Assembly (NCBI RefSeq): GCF_000204055.1
Contig: NW_006768836.1
Location: 223,918-287,917, forward strand
DNA from: Melampsora larici-populina 98AG31
Taxonomy: Eukaryota; Basidiomycota; Pucciniomycetes; Pucciniales; Melampsoraceae
Length of the DNA: 64,000 bases
Direction: 5' to 3'
Shown here: positions 48,240 through 59,695 of the stretch, piece by piece
Numbering within the stretch: position 1 is the stretch's first letter
Layout of the letters: every line of letters begins with the position of its first letter
Made by a program: the position numbers and the translations under genes
Notes under the pieces: model-generated
Databases searched by the model: none
Told to the model about the DNA's origin: nothing
The model's input: only the letters and a program-made list of their open reading frames with translations

Positions 48240-50149
48240 ATTGGTATTGGTAACACCAGGGAAGTTAACCTGATATATCGCCTTTACTTTGATTGGTAAG
48301 AACGAATGTAAGATGAAGTCGATCGTGAGAAATGCTTTATAGTCTTTGGTCTATTCGAATCTTGAATCGTTCCTTTTTATGTTTGGTTTGTTCCTTTTTT
48401 ATGTAGTTCGTTGACCTAATTCGTTGATTCGTTTGTTCGTTTATTCTTAGATCGATTTGATGATGATAAAGGTGAAGGTGTACGTAATGAAGTAAACTGA
48501 GATATGCTGCTGATTCGGTTGATGATGAATTCTCCCTTTCTTCCTGCCCTGTTCAGTCTTTATAGTGCTGCTCAGACTTCTTCTGCACCTTTCAAGCTTT
48601 TTATGAGAAAAGTACAGATGTAATTTTTCGTTTCCTCGATGTTGTCATGCGATCAATTAATATCAGGATTACTAATCTTGCTGCGCTATCCTGATTTGAG
48701 ACATTCTCGACATCACACATAACACGGTTGGCAATTTCCTCTATACCTAATTTGCACAGTTCTCACGAATTTCTCAACACACTAGCTGCAAAGGAGCTTT
48801 GGTTTTCCAGAAAATCATTTTGAATAGAGACTTGTACACAAGTGCTCATTCACTTGCATCAATTTGGAAAGTTATGTCTAGAGCTGTTTCGAGGATAAAT
48901 GTTACTCCCGTTGTTTTCGATTATTTTCTCCATATCCGCCGTTAATTGATACTTCGCCCTTCCGGGTTATTTATGCTGATTGGGATCAGAAATGGAGCTC
49001 ATGCTGGCAGTGCTCAGGCGTCTTTTTTCCCCCTTGGAAACTCGATTTTTGTTGTACATGGCAGTTTGCGCTTTGAAAATGTAAAAACTACCTACATACG
49101 ATTTCTAGAGTAAGCAAGCGCGCAGGCATATAGAGATCCTAATTCGATTCCTATGGTAGAGCAAATATATACGTGTATTCCAGCAAATCATGCCCAGTCT
49201 TGCCATTTTCAAAAGCTTTGGTTGAAAGTTACTGCAAAGTTGTTTGAGGAGGGTACATGATGCACCATAGAGGTTATATTATCTTTGGACAGGGTTCCTT
49301 CACAAATGAAAGGATCAAGATGATTTGAGGCAAGGTGTTCTATGCCAAAATGTGTTTAGAAGAAAAGAAAACCTATATCAGGGGGTTACATTCTCCGCTT
49401 ATATAACGGAGTGAGGTATGAGAGTAAATGGTGTCTGGTATATGTTGGATGTTTATTCATACCCCCCCAGCCATTTAGATCACACAGTTCATCATAAATC
49501 CCTCTGGTATATGTTGGATGTTTATTCATACCCCCCCAGCCATTTAGATCACACAGTGCTGAAAGCTTGCCTTCTCCACATTATATCTTGCTTGCCAAAT
49601 AATATGTGAATTTGGGCACTAGTCTTGATCCTTCCACACTTGATGCTTGAATGTGCAGGTACCACACAATCTTGTTTTATTCAATGTGCAGAAATGCAAT
49701 GAATTTTACCTATTCAAAAGTCTCAGACCTTCAATTGATTCTTCCTGTGTTTCCTCAGGTGAAGAGAGTGTTGGTTGCCTACCAAGATGAAGGCCTTCAA
49801 ATTCAATGCCGACATAATCAAGGGGCTTTTCCACCCATTTTAAGAGAATGTTTCTTAATTTGTGTGATGATCTAGATAGATTTCCCTTTGGAAAGAATCC
49901 CAATTATTTGCATGTGTCTCAAACCTGTATCATTGGATGGATCAAATGAGCCTGAAAAAAGGTCACAAACCTTGTTAACTTAAGCATCATAAGTTCAACA
50001 ATAAACCTCTCCCATTTTCTATTGATTTCTATCTTTGTTATTGGTTATAGTCCTCATCCTTCAGAAAGATGAAGCAATAAGAACTTATAGGAGTATGAAG
50101 CACAAGGAGGTGATAGCTGATAAGATGAATTCCAACAGCTTGATAAACA
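48240..50149. other. MFS-D promoter and intergenic DNA
   Basis: No supported gene. Pyrimidine-rich text at 48530-48600 lies in the likely MFS-D promoter or leader. Contains the 69-bp period repeat at 49434-49557. Confidence 0.4.
49434..49557. repeat. 55-bp direct repeat, period 69
   Basis: Two identical 55-bp copies (49434-49488, 49503-49557) beginning TCTGGTATATGTTGG and ending CACACAGT, separated by 14 bp. Confidence 0.92.
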
Positions 50150-50325
50150 TGTTAGAACAATAAGGATAGGTGACAAAGAACAATCCATCTAAGAAATCAT
50201 AATACAATATATATAAATTACTTATGCCAATAGGTTATAAATATATTGAGTAAGAGAGATATATATCAGAATACAACATGAAGTCATGAATATGATTATA
50301 CTTCACACAATTGACATTTGTAACA
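50150..50325 (-). repeat. Candidate 3' LTR of a copia element (176 bp)
   Basis: Read on the minus strand it starts TGTTAC right after a purine tract GGGGGGTG and ends CTAACA, so the termini are the short inverted repeat TGTTA/TAACA expected of an LTR. It directly follows the copia RNase H frame. No second copy was found in the window. Confidence 0.55.
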
Positions 50326-51430
50326 CCCCCCATGCTAATAAGATGGTATAAAATACATTAAGGTGCAATCTATGCCTTATTAGAAAAATCTTTGATAATC
50401 CTTTAGTGAACATGTCAGCTGACATTTTTGATGAAGATACATGAACCAGCTTTACCATTCCTTCCTTAACACATTGTCAAACACAATGAAATCAAGTATG
50501 ATTCTGTCTTTTTCAAGAGTGATGTGACAGATTTTGAGGAATACCTTCAGCACCTTCATTATGCACACATAAATTGAAAAACCTTTCCTCTGATATATGT
50601 TCAATTCATACAATAAATATACTAACCACCAAGTTTCCCTACACAAATCACTCATCACCATGTACTCAGATTCAGTACTTGATAGTGAAGTAGTACTTCG
50701 CTTTCTTGATTTCTGCAAAATCAGACCATTTCCTAGCCTGGACAATTACCCTGTTTCAGACCTTCCCTCATGTCGACCCTCAGGCCAGTCAGCATCTGAA
50801 TAAGCCATCAGAATTACAGTTCCACCCAAATTTAACTTTAAATCTTTCAATTTACATAGTTAACCTAACACTTATATTGCCGCATTCCAATGAGTACTTG
50901 ATGGCTTATTTAAACACTGTGATAACCTATCAACAACAAATGCTATATCTGGCTGCATACACCAAGCCATCCATACAAGACCTCCTATCAAAGTTGAGCA
51001 TGGATTACTTGTGAGTACATCCTCTTAACTCAAAAGAACCAAGGCTTTGAAGTTTTCATCATTTGGTGAATCATAAAGTTCTTTCTTATTCATGAAACAC
51101 TTCTCTAAGTTGGAAATATGATGAGTTTGATCCATGGTAAATTTATGATCTACTACTTTTGAAATATTAAAAGGCAGAAAATGAGATAATGGTGTATCTG
51201 ACAATATTTCAAACCGGCCTTTGATTAAAGAACAAAATCCCTTTATTCAGCTTCAGTACCAGTAGCCACAATAGCATCAACATGCATTGATAACCAACCT
51301 TTGATTTTACCACAATCATCCTTCTTGTAGTATAAAGGTGGATCATGTTGTAACCAAATGAAACCAATGGATATTAAAAATCATGCAATTTGATGTTCCA
51401 TTCTCACAGTGATTATTTTAATCCATTCAT
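50326..51430 (-). pseudogene. Ty1/copia reverse transcriptase-RNase H tail, decayed
   Basis: In order on the minus strand are RT-end text LYYKKDDCGKIKGWLSMHVD (about 51300), LIGGLVWMAW, PDIAFVVDRLSQCLNKPSS, THWNAA (about 50990-50880), AYSDADWPEGRHEGRSETG (about 50800) and the RNase H core TSLSSTESEYMVMSD...ETWWLVYLL (50690-50600). The end is MSADMFTKGLSKIFLIRHRL and GVLQMSIV near 50330. Several stops and frame changes break it. Everything upstream (gag, protease, integrase, most of RT) is missing, so the copy is 5'-truncated at about 51430. Confidence 0.8.
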
Positions 51431-53299
51431 CTGTGTCTCAATAATCTTTCTTAAGAACTGAGTCTTATCTTCTCAAGTTTCTTTACTTGACAAGATAAGA
51501 TTCTGTGTGGGCTAGAGGCCTTCTCAAATCCTGTGGGATTTGGGAAGGCCAGTTTTTAAGGGGTTCAAATTCCTATTAGTTCTTTACACGGTTTTCTTAA
51601 CCATTCATAGTACTATCAAGGAACCAATCCCCTTAGAAAGACTAGAGCGTGGGGAGCTGGGGTCTCCTCACAGGGGAAACATCTTGTTTCCCTTCTATCA
51701 TATGTAAGGGAGGGCGGGTTGGTCAAAAAGGATCTTTTTGTTATATAACTAGACTATCAAGTTGATATCCTTAATCAGAATTGCGCACGTTGTAGAACCT
51801 ATAACCCAACAAGGGTTATACAGAGCTGGAAGAGGATAATCTACTAATAAAGTGACTAGTAGAAGTTGTCTGAGACTGCTCTTCTAAAACAACACAATCA
51901 GGAAAAGGCGCTGTTGTATTGATTACTGATAAGGCACCAGAGAAATATAACTTTCACACAGATCTTAACTTCAACAGCACAATTTTTATTACTATCAACA
52001 CTGCTATAGCGTTATTCCCAGATGATAACTAAAGAAAATAAGCAATATCTTAATGATATTATTCCCAATAACTCTTTTTGACTACAACACTAAAGTAGAT
52101 TTCTCTTTATAGATATGATAAAGGGTGTATTTAAGTGACCAGGTACTATTAAAATAAGTTTATGATGATAAACAAAATGATAAATGCGTAAATGATAAAG
52201 AAAAAAGGGGAACAAAAGTCCCAAAATCATCTCAAAGTATATATCACAATGTACTCCAACTTTTACAATGGTCAACAGCCTCAAAACCAATCAAATCCGC
52301 CCAGAAATCCCTAAAAACCCTATAATGATGTAATGTAATGATTTTGTTACTGATAAATGATGTAATTTTCACAGCTAAAAGTGATCAATGACGCAATAAT
52401 ATGATGTAAAGCACTTCTTATGATGAATACAGATGATTTTTTCCTTGTAAACTAGCTGAAAACCAAATTTTGAGATTACAAATGTTTTCAGATGAGGTCC
52501 AATTTTTGATTACTAAAGTGAATCTTGTAGCACTCGTGATACTGATCATTTATCACCCCCATATGACCTATTTCTGATGAGTGATGAGTAAGATATTGAG
52601 TTGTGAAGCTAAGGTTTTTAGTGTTACATGTTGACTTGTGACTGGAAATTCGAGATTCACACCAATTTCTTATTTGACTTGTAACTTTTTTCATAAACCT
52701 CCGCTACTATTGATTTAAAGTCTTTAAATTATGTAATCTACTCTTCTGCGTTGAATGAGCTATCTACCAACCAAATCTGACGTCATTTGAAATATGTAAT
52801 TAGCTGAAAACCTTCATTTGAGATGAAATTCACCCATTTTCTTCATTTTTCACAGCTGCTACTCTCTTTTTCTTGCTTGTGTAATATGACGTTGTAGAAC
52901 TCCTACGCAGTGTAGCGTAGGCTGAGCCGGAGAAGGTAAGAATCACCGTCAAGAAGAACGGATGAAACTAAGATGCCGAGAGGCTGCCTTCAACCTGAAA
53001 AGAATTCTACGAAAAATTACGTGAGGCGAATTTTTACAACCCCGCCGTTACAAGTTTTACCGTAAACCTAATTCACCCCGTACAAGTATTTTCAAACTTC
53101 CAAACCCTATTTATCCTCCCACAACTGAGCCACACACACAAAGTTAAAAAAAAACAATTGTTAAAAAAAACACAACCTGAACTGGATTTGAACCCAGGTT
53201 CAGTCCTTTCCTTTTGGCCCTGACTTGGCCCTGTGCTCGAGTTAATAAACAACAAAATTTAAATAAAATAAATAAAACACCCTTATCCCACTCGACTTC
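51431..53299. other. Intergenic stretch without a gene
   Basis: No supported coding. At 52893-53051 the minus strand reads from TGTAACGGCGGGG to TTCTACA, a TG...CA-bounded block of about 159 bp that could be an LTR of the gypsy element. A second copy would be needed to show this. Confidence 0.3.
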
Positions 53300-55020
53300 A
53301 ACAACCAGGATTTAAAATACTACCACTACACACGATTCCTTTTAAAAGAGTAAGTCTTCCCTTTATTTTAACTCTCTTCTTTAAACTAGATAACTAACTA
53401 AAAAGCCTTTCACCGATTGATCTTTTACTTTAAGACTAGGACTACCAAATTAAAAAAAAAAAACACCACAGACCACTCGATACAATCTCAAGGAACACTC
53501 TTAGACAAAATAACTCAAAACACAACTAAGAACACTCGATCGATTCGATTCGACCTTCTACACACGATCCCTTCTCCCCCTTTCCTTCACCAACCACCAC
53601 CCCCTTTTATACCTTCCACCTCCTCAAACCACAACTCGGCCTTCTTTCTCTTTGCTCCGATCGATTCCGATCGATTCCCATGCCAAGATCCTTCCCATTC
53701 GACTCGATTCTCTCTTTCAACTCAGGTATGTTTCTTTTTTCTTCTTTTCTCATCCTTTTCTATCCTTTCTTTCTAGTACTAATGACCTCATCTTATTCAT
53801 TCTTCTTTCTCTCCTATCTTCTTTATTCACTTTCTTTAGCTTATCACTCCATCCCTTCCCAGCTTAACTCCTTCCTCCTTATCGACTTCGGTTTTTTCGA
53901 TTTCTCGCTCTAGGTATGTTCTTTCCTTTTCTATTTCTTATTCTCTTCTCGATCGATTTGTTTTACTTACATCATTCTGCGCTGTTTAACTTTTATCTAG
54001 TGTCTTCTTTAACTAGATCTATCTTGGCGATTCGACTCGATTCTTGGTTTCTTTTACTTTCTACTTCCTTCTCGTAAGTTCTTTCTTCTTCTTTTCCTTT
54101 TAAATGATTTTACATAAGTTTGTTATTTAACTTTGTCTTCTCGTTTTTTTTTTTCTTCTTTGTTTTCATTCTTTCAATCTTTTCTATTCCCTTCTATTCT
54201 ATTTGTTATTTATGTTTTATTTAACTTTTTTAAACTTTTTATTTTCTTGACTAGTCTTTGTTTGTTTAGTTCCTTTTATTTTATGTAATGTGAATAAAAA
54301 AAGATTGAATTTAAAAAAACTAAAAAAATCGTTTTTCAAGATCGAAAAACGACTACGAGAGACTTTGCTGAGCTGAGATTGAGATAGAAAGAGGAAGTAA
54401 GGTAGCTTGATGGGTATAAAAGTAGAGGGATGGAAAGGCTTTTGCTTTCCACATCCTCCCCCAACTTCTTGTTTATCGATTGCTTTTTAAAAAAAACCCC
54501 CTTTTTACTTTAAAACATCCCGTTCGATCGATTTCAGCGTTTTAACACCCTTAGTCAATCTTTCGCTTCTTTACACATCTTTATCGACTTCGCTCCATCT
54601 CGCCACCGAGACCGTTACCCTCACATCGCTGCCTTCGTTTTGTTACCTAATACTCGGTATGTAAGTTCCAAAACTTCTATCTACGCTCAGAATCTGTCCA
54701 TTGACTGATTAACATCCTCTTTTTTTCCTTAATGTTTAAAAAGTAGTTACTCTTTCGTGCTACACATACTAGTTGTATTAAATAGCTCATTTACTGTTAA
54801 CTAAAACCAGGTTTGTCCAGTTTTGCTGGGATTTTGCTCCATTTTGACTCGTACATATACTAACAATGATTCTTCCCTCATTTCTTGACATCTGATTTTG
54901 ATTTTACTCGTTGATTCCCAACCAGGTATGTTCTTTTCTGTTCAAATTTTACTTTTTTTTTTTTGTAACTAACTTGTGTTTCATGTCTATTTTCCTCCTG
55001 TGTACTGTGTGTGTAGAATC
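53300..55020 (+). promoter_or_regulatory. Pyrimidine-rich promoter/leader with several AG|GT junctions
   Basis: The plus strand is strongly C/T-rich from about 53530 to 54990. Four positions read AG directly followed by a donor: 53725/53726 (CAG|GTATGT), 53913/53914 (TAG|GTATGT), 54810/54811 (CAG|GTTTGT) and 54925/54926 (CAG|GTATGT). A further acceptor GTGTGTAG precedes the start codon by four nucleotides. This suits a 5' leader with one or several introns for the gene at 55021. Confidence 0.45.
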
Positions 55021-56163
55021 ATGTTTCCCAATGCTCACAAACCCCATCCCTATGCCTGCTCTTCCTGCATGGAGGATGACCGATCCTGTACCTGGATTGT
55101 GTACAACTCAGCTCCACCTCGTGGTCCTGCCCCCGTTGAGAGTTGTGATCAGTGCGCCAGACGTGGCATGTATTGTGGTAAGTTTTCCCTTAAAAATTTC
55201 TTCTTGTAAATGTGTATTGATTAACTTTGATTTGTTTAATTCTCCTCCTTTAATGTCCATTCTCTTTTCCTAGACTGGCCACCTGCCACTGACTCCAAAG
55301 GAGACATTGTAGTTCCTCCGACTGTCTCTCCTTATGTCCCCGGTGCCGACAACGAGACGGAAGCTGCTCGTCGTGCTCGAGTTCTAGCTTGGACCTCCAA
55401 ACCGGACAAACCTACTAACCCTAAGTTCTTTGCGAGATGGAAAGCTGACATCTGCTTGTGGAACAACCGCGGAAACGCCCCTCTTTCGCCCAATGTCTCC
55501 ACCAAGTCGCCCAACACCAAACGTCACCACCGTCCTCCTCCTAAGGCGCCGAAACCTCAACCTCAGGCTCCTCAACAGCCTCCTCCTAAGCAACCTTCCT
55601 CTCCACCTGCTCTTGATCCGTTTGTTGCACCGTTTGTCCCTGCTCGTCCTAAGACCCCTCCAATTAAGATTGATGTTACTCCTCCTCCTACTCAAAAACC
55701 TCCTAACTTTTCTTCCAACTCTATTCATCCTGAACCTGCCAATGTGATTGATTTAGATCCCCACCCTGTTATTGACTTAGACCCAGAACCTGTTCCTACT
55801 CCTTCTTTAGATGATGTGATTGAAGAATGTATTAAGAAGTATGGTGATAAAGCTGTTCTTTTCTGGTTTGCTAAAAAAGTAGATTTATCTGAAGAAATTA
55901 GACGTGTAGGTAAATATGTTCCCTCTACTTCTTCCGCAGCTACCATTGCTAGTCTTACTCAATCTATGGTAGAAAGCTTGTATGAACATTGGTCCGTCTT
56001 TGATCCCAACTCTGAAAAAGAGGTCCATGCTAGAGTCCGTCTTATTCAAAGATTGAAATCTCTTGTTGCTCATTTTATCATGTATCCTCCTTCTTCTGAG
56101 TCTACTGATCCTAGTACTTCTTCTTCTGACAAGGGTAAAAAGCGTGCTTTCAATCAAGATTAA
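55021..56163 (+). CDS. Zn2Cys6-like cysteine-motif protein, two coding exons
   Basis: Exons 55021-55177 and 55274-56163; GTAAGT donor, CCTAG acceptor, phase 1, 348 residues. The N-terminus has six Cys spaced C-x2-C-x6-C, 18 residues, then C-x2-C-x6-C (ACSSCMEDDRSC and SCDQCARRGMYC). That is the fungal binuclear zinc cluster spacing apart from a long middle loop. A Trp/Arg-rich part follows (RARVLAWTSKP, FFARWKADICLW). Next comes a Pro-rich region of about 100 residues and an Ile/Asp/Pro stretch (VIDLDPHPVIDLDPEP). The C-terminus is helical (LDDVIEECIKKYGDKAVLF, LIQRLKSLVAHFIM) and ends with a KGKKR basic tail. It may be a host regulator, or an accessory gene of the gypsy element whose pol converges on it. 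I cannot decide between these. Confidence 0.7.
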
Positions 56164-57812
56164 AGTTGTTGTTTTCTTCATTTAAATCTTCTTCTACTTT
56201 CTCTTCTGTCTTTACCGTTTACTTCTTGTGCGCCGATTCTTGTTATCCATTTCCCGCTAAAGTATTAAAGCCAAAAAAATCTTATGAATAAAGTTGTAGT
56301 AGGAAAATCTCGTAGAAAAAATCGTGAATAATAATAAAGAACCAATTTTATTGGAATGATTGCAAGTTGCCTTTTAAGAAATTTTTCTCTTTAAATTCTT
56401 GAGCCACCTCCCCCAACTTAGACGAAAAACCACTATGTCCACCTTTATTTGATTTGTACGACACATTCTAAACAGTAACCTTCCACGTCATACTAAATTA
56501 AACTATTCCACTAACTCCTTTCCGTCCACTTATAACTATACTTATTCAATATGTTGTTCATAATTCTTATTCCCGTAATTCAAACTTCTAAATAAACCAA
56601 TTCCCAAGTAACCTCTAAACTAGGCCTTGACACTAATGTAATGCGCACCGGAGTCTGTCCCGGATACTAACTCGTACTATATTGCAAAAATACATGTATC
56701 AACTATCTTCAAAATTTAAGCTATAAGTAAATATCCCAGAGTCGTGTTGTCGTTTTAATCCCATACTAAGTTTCAAGTCCCCTATCAAAACCGCCAATAC
56801 CTCAAATAAAAATTTCAATAACGGTAATCATCCTAGCTGTCCTACACAATCCTACCACCTCATTCACTCATACTGCCAGTCCGCAACCCGTACCAAAAAG
56901 AAAATAAGAAAGTTCATGCTGTATTAGTAACCATTTTATATGTAATTGTATTGTAATTTTGTTGCCACTTTGATTGCTTTGATGTTAATGCGCAGCCTCT
57001 CCCCAAACCCCCTACTACAGTCTTATGTTGTTGTAATTTGAAATGATTTGTTTTAATTTAATAAAATTTGTAACACTATATCCTAATACCAGCCAGCTCA
57101 TCCACCATCCTTGACTACCAATCCCGTCCCCGTAGAAAAGAAAATAAGAAAGAGAAACATATCCATAACTTTGTAAAATTAACTTTGATGATAATAACTT
57201 GGATGTAACTTGTGAAAAAAATGTGTATTTTATATGTAGTAGTAATCCATTTGTTGTTTTGATTTGTTTATTGTTAATGATTGTCCCGCCGCAGCCCCCT
57301 ACTACAATTAGTTGTAATAATTTTGCTATCCATACCAGCCAACTCATCCTCCATCCTCAACAATCCTGACCCGTCCCCGTAGAAAAGAAAAAAGAAGAGA
57401 AGAAAAAAAGAGAAACATATCCAAAGTTTGAATCGTACTATCCGTAATTGTTTTTCATTATACTTTGACGTTTTGAATATTCATTATTTAATTTTGTTTT
57501 ATGTAATTGTTGATTTATTCTTCATGTGATTATTTGATTTGATTTATTTGATTTTTAATTGCTTGTTAATTGATTGATTTGACCATACCTTCCTGCCTAC
57601 TTTCCACCAACCTCGTCTACCTATACCCATCCGCCGTGATAACAAAAGAAAAGAAGAGAAAAAAGAAATTGATAAAGTGATAAGTTGAATGTAAGTAACT
57701 TGTAATTTTACACAAGAAAATAAGAGATGAAAGAGAAAAAACAAAATAAAGAGAAAAAAGAAAATAAAGAAAATAAAGAAAATAAAGAAAAGGTTTTATA
57801 GCAGTAATCCAT
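56164..57812. repeat. Degenerate repeats between the convergent genes
   Basis: Loose copies of one block recur at about 56840, 57090, 57330 and 57590, and again at about 59240. Each has a CCATCC/TCATCC-rich stretch, then CCCGTCCCCGTAGAAAAGAAAA-like text, then GAAA-rich sequence and an AT-rich tail with TTGTAATT. Spacing is about 240-260 bp. 57730-57792 is a (GAAAATAAA)-type microsatellite. No coding. Confidence 0.6.
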
Positions 57813-57975
57813 TAATGTTGTTTTATTGTTTAAGCTGACTAATTGTTGAATTTAATTTTTTTAACTTTTACCCATCCCGTGCCCCCTGCTATTGATTTGA
57901 TAATTTGAAGTATATATAGAAAAAGAAAAAGAGAAGAAAGAAAGAAAGAAAATTGATTTTAAGTAGTATTCCATA
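57813..57975. repeat. 163-bp direct repeat, left copy
   Basis: Identical, as far as compared, to 58974-59136: begins TAATGTTGTTTTATTG and ends TAGTATTCCATA. Equal length, no indel. Confidence 0.9.
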
Positions 57976-58973
57976 CTTGCCGACACAACACCTCCAAACT
58001 GTCCAGAAACCTTCCACCAAACAGTCTTACATCCCCATCAACTCCTGGAACTTGTGCTACAAAATCTCAAGAACGAATCAGCTTCAACTCCTCCTAAGAG
58101 ATGTCCAAAATGATGACGACTAATCGAGCTACCGAATTGGCCACAAAAGAAAACATCACAATCTCCAAGATGAAAGCCAAGCTGCAAAAACCTTTTTATG
58201 TAAAAGATATAACACAATTAGATTTGATTTGATTAACAAGTTCATCATTATTATAAATTCAATCTCGGTCAACTTCTTCTTCATATCGTTCAACTTTTCA
58301 ATTTATCATTTTCCTCGTGAAGAAGTGATACTAGGAATAGGTGATAATGTTTTATCATCCACAGCTCCATTATTGGATTATCAAATAGTTTCATTTTTTT
58401 ACCTTAATCGATCAACCAAAAATTGCAGTTAGTTCTAGAGAGTGACTTGTTTCAATCTTTTTTATTTTAATCGATTATCTTTGAATACCTTTTATTAAAC
58501 TCTGCTATATAAGATCGGTTTCTTTAGTTTGTTTCAACTCTTGCAATATGAAGAAATCAAAAGAGATTGTTTTATTTCAAAGAGAAACATGTCTAAATCG
58601 ACTTTTGAGAATGAGTAGACTTCTACAAGTCAGAGATCGTTTTGATTCAAATAATCTTGTCTAAATTGCTGTTGTTGGCATCAGCATCGGCATTGTACTT
58701 CATGAGGGACACCCTCATCAAACAAGCAAGTAGATTTTGAAGACAAGTCATGGATGTGGTTGATGCAAGACAAGCGATGTGAAGTAAAATCAAGGCATCA
58801 AGTGATGACAGGAACTGTGACTGTACTGTTTTAGGTTGTGATGGGGGCTGGGGTGTTCAAACCTTTTGAGGGCAACCCATCAAAAAAACCCGTCAAAAAA
58901 ACCCAAAAACAAGTTGGGTTTTCATGGGTTTTTCTCATGGGTTTTCAAGTTGGGTCGTAGGTTTGTACACCGC
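57976..58973. other. 998 bp between the 163-bp direct repeats
   Basis: No coding supported. It includes a short inverted region near 58905-58950 (GTTGGGTTTTCATGGG, CTCATGGGTTTTCAAG) and ends GTTTGTACACCGC. Confidence 0.45.
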
Positions 58974-59136
58974 TAATGTTGTTTTATTGTTTAAGCTGAC
59001 TAATTGTTGAATTTAATTTTTTTAACTTTTACCCATCCCGTGCCCCCTGCTATTGATTTGATAATTTGAAGTATATATAGAAAAAGAAAAAGAGAAGAAA
59101 GAAAGAAAGAAAATTGATTTTAAGTAGTATTCCATA
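58974..59136. repeat. 163-bp direct repeat, right copy
   Basis: Second copy of 57813-57975. After it the unique text continues TTCAGCTTGATT, whereas the left copy is followed by CTTGCCGACAC. Confidence 0.9.
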
Positions 59137-59476
59137 TTCAGCTTGATTAATTTGAATGTTGAATTTTTTTGATTTGATGATTGTTATGCCCGCCCCGTAC
59201 CCACTACTTTTGATTTTTTTTTTAAGTTTGATCACTATCCGTCCTGCCATCATCCACCATCCTCAACTATCCTATCCCACACCGCCAAAGATAAAAGAGA
59301 AAAAGATAATAAAGGAAATCCGCCAAACTACACCCGCTTTAACACTAAATATACCAATCCAATACAAATACAGTCCACCTTAAAGAGAAAGAAAGAAAGA
59401 AAGAAAACAACCCAACATATACACAAGAGAACCAACACAAAAGAAAAAGAGAATTATTTTTATTTATTTATTTATT

Positions 59477-59695
59477 TTATTCTGAACTTCCCGCACTCGC
59501 TGATTCCTCCTCTTGAAAATCTTCCTGCACTGAAACCTCTGAAACCCCTCTCTGAAAAAACCTCTTGATATGTTCTGCTGCCACTCGCCTGATTAACACT
59601 GTCCCGTCCAATTCTTCCAAAATATAAGATCCTCCCGGATATTGTTCCTTCACCCTATAAGGCCCATTCCACCTATCCTTGATAATTTCCCCCAT
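59477..59695 (-). pseudogene. Integrase C-terminal GPY/F module, displaced by a frameshift
   Basis: Frame of 72 residues with KDRWNGPYRVKEQYPGGSY (the GPY/F motif of Ty3/gypsy integrases) and an acidic tail ending at 59477. It overlaps the end of the main pol frame by 46 nt. A single missing A in the run before ATGGGGGAA (about 59695) would account for the break, so this copy's pol is truncated before its last module. Confidence 0.75.

Noticed and set aside
52893..53051. TG...CA block as 3' LTR of the gypsy element
   Set aside because: The motif ends fit, but there is no purine tract next to it and no second copy in the window, so it is mentioned only as a possibility.
53175..53205. Box B-like GGTTCAAATCC on the minus strand
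   Set aside because: No matching box A at the right distance and a poor T-stem, so neither a tRNA nor a SINE can be supported.
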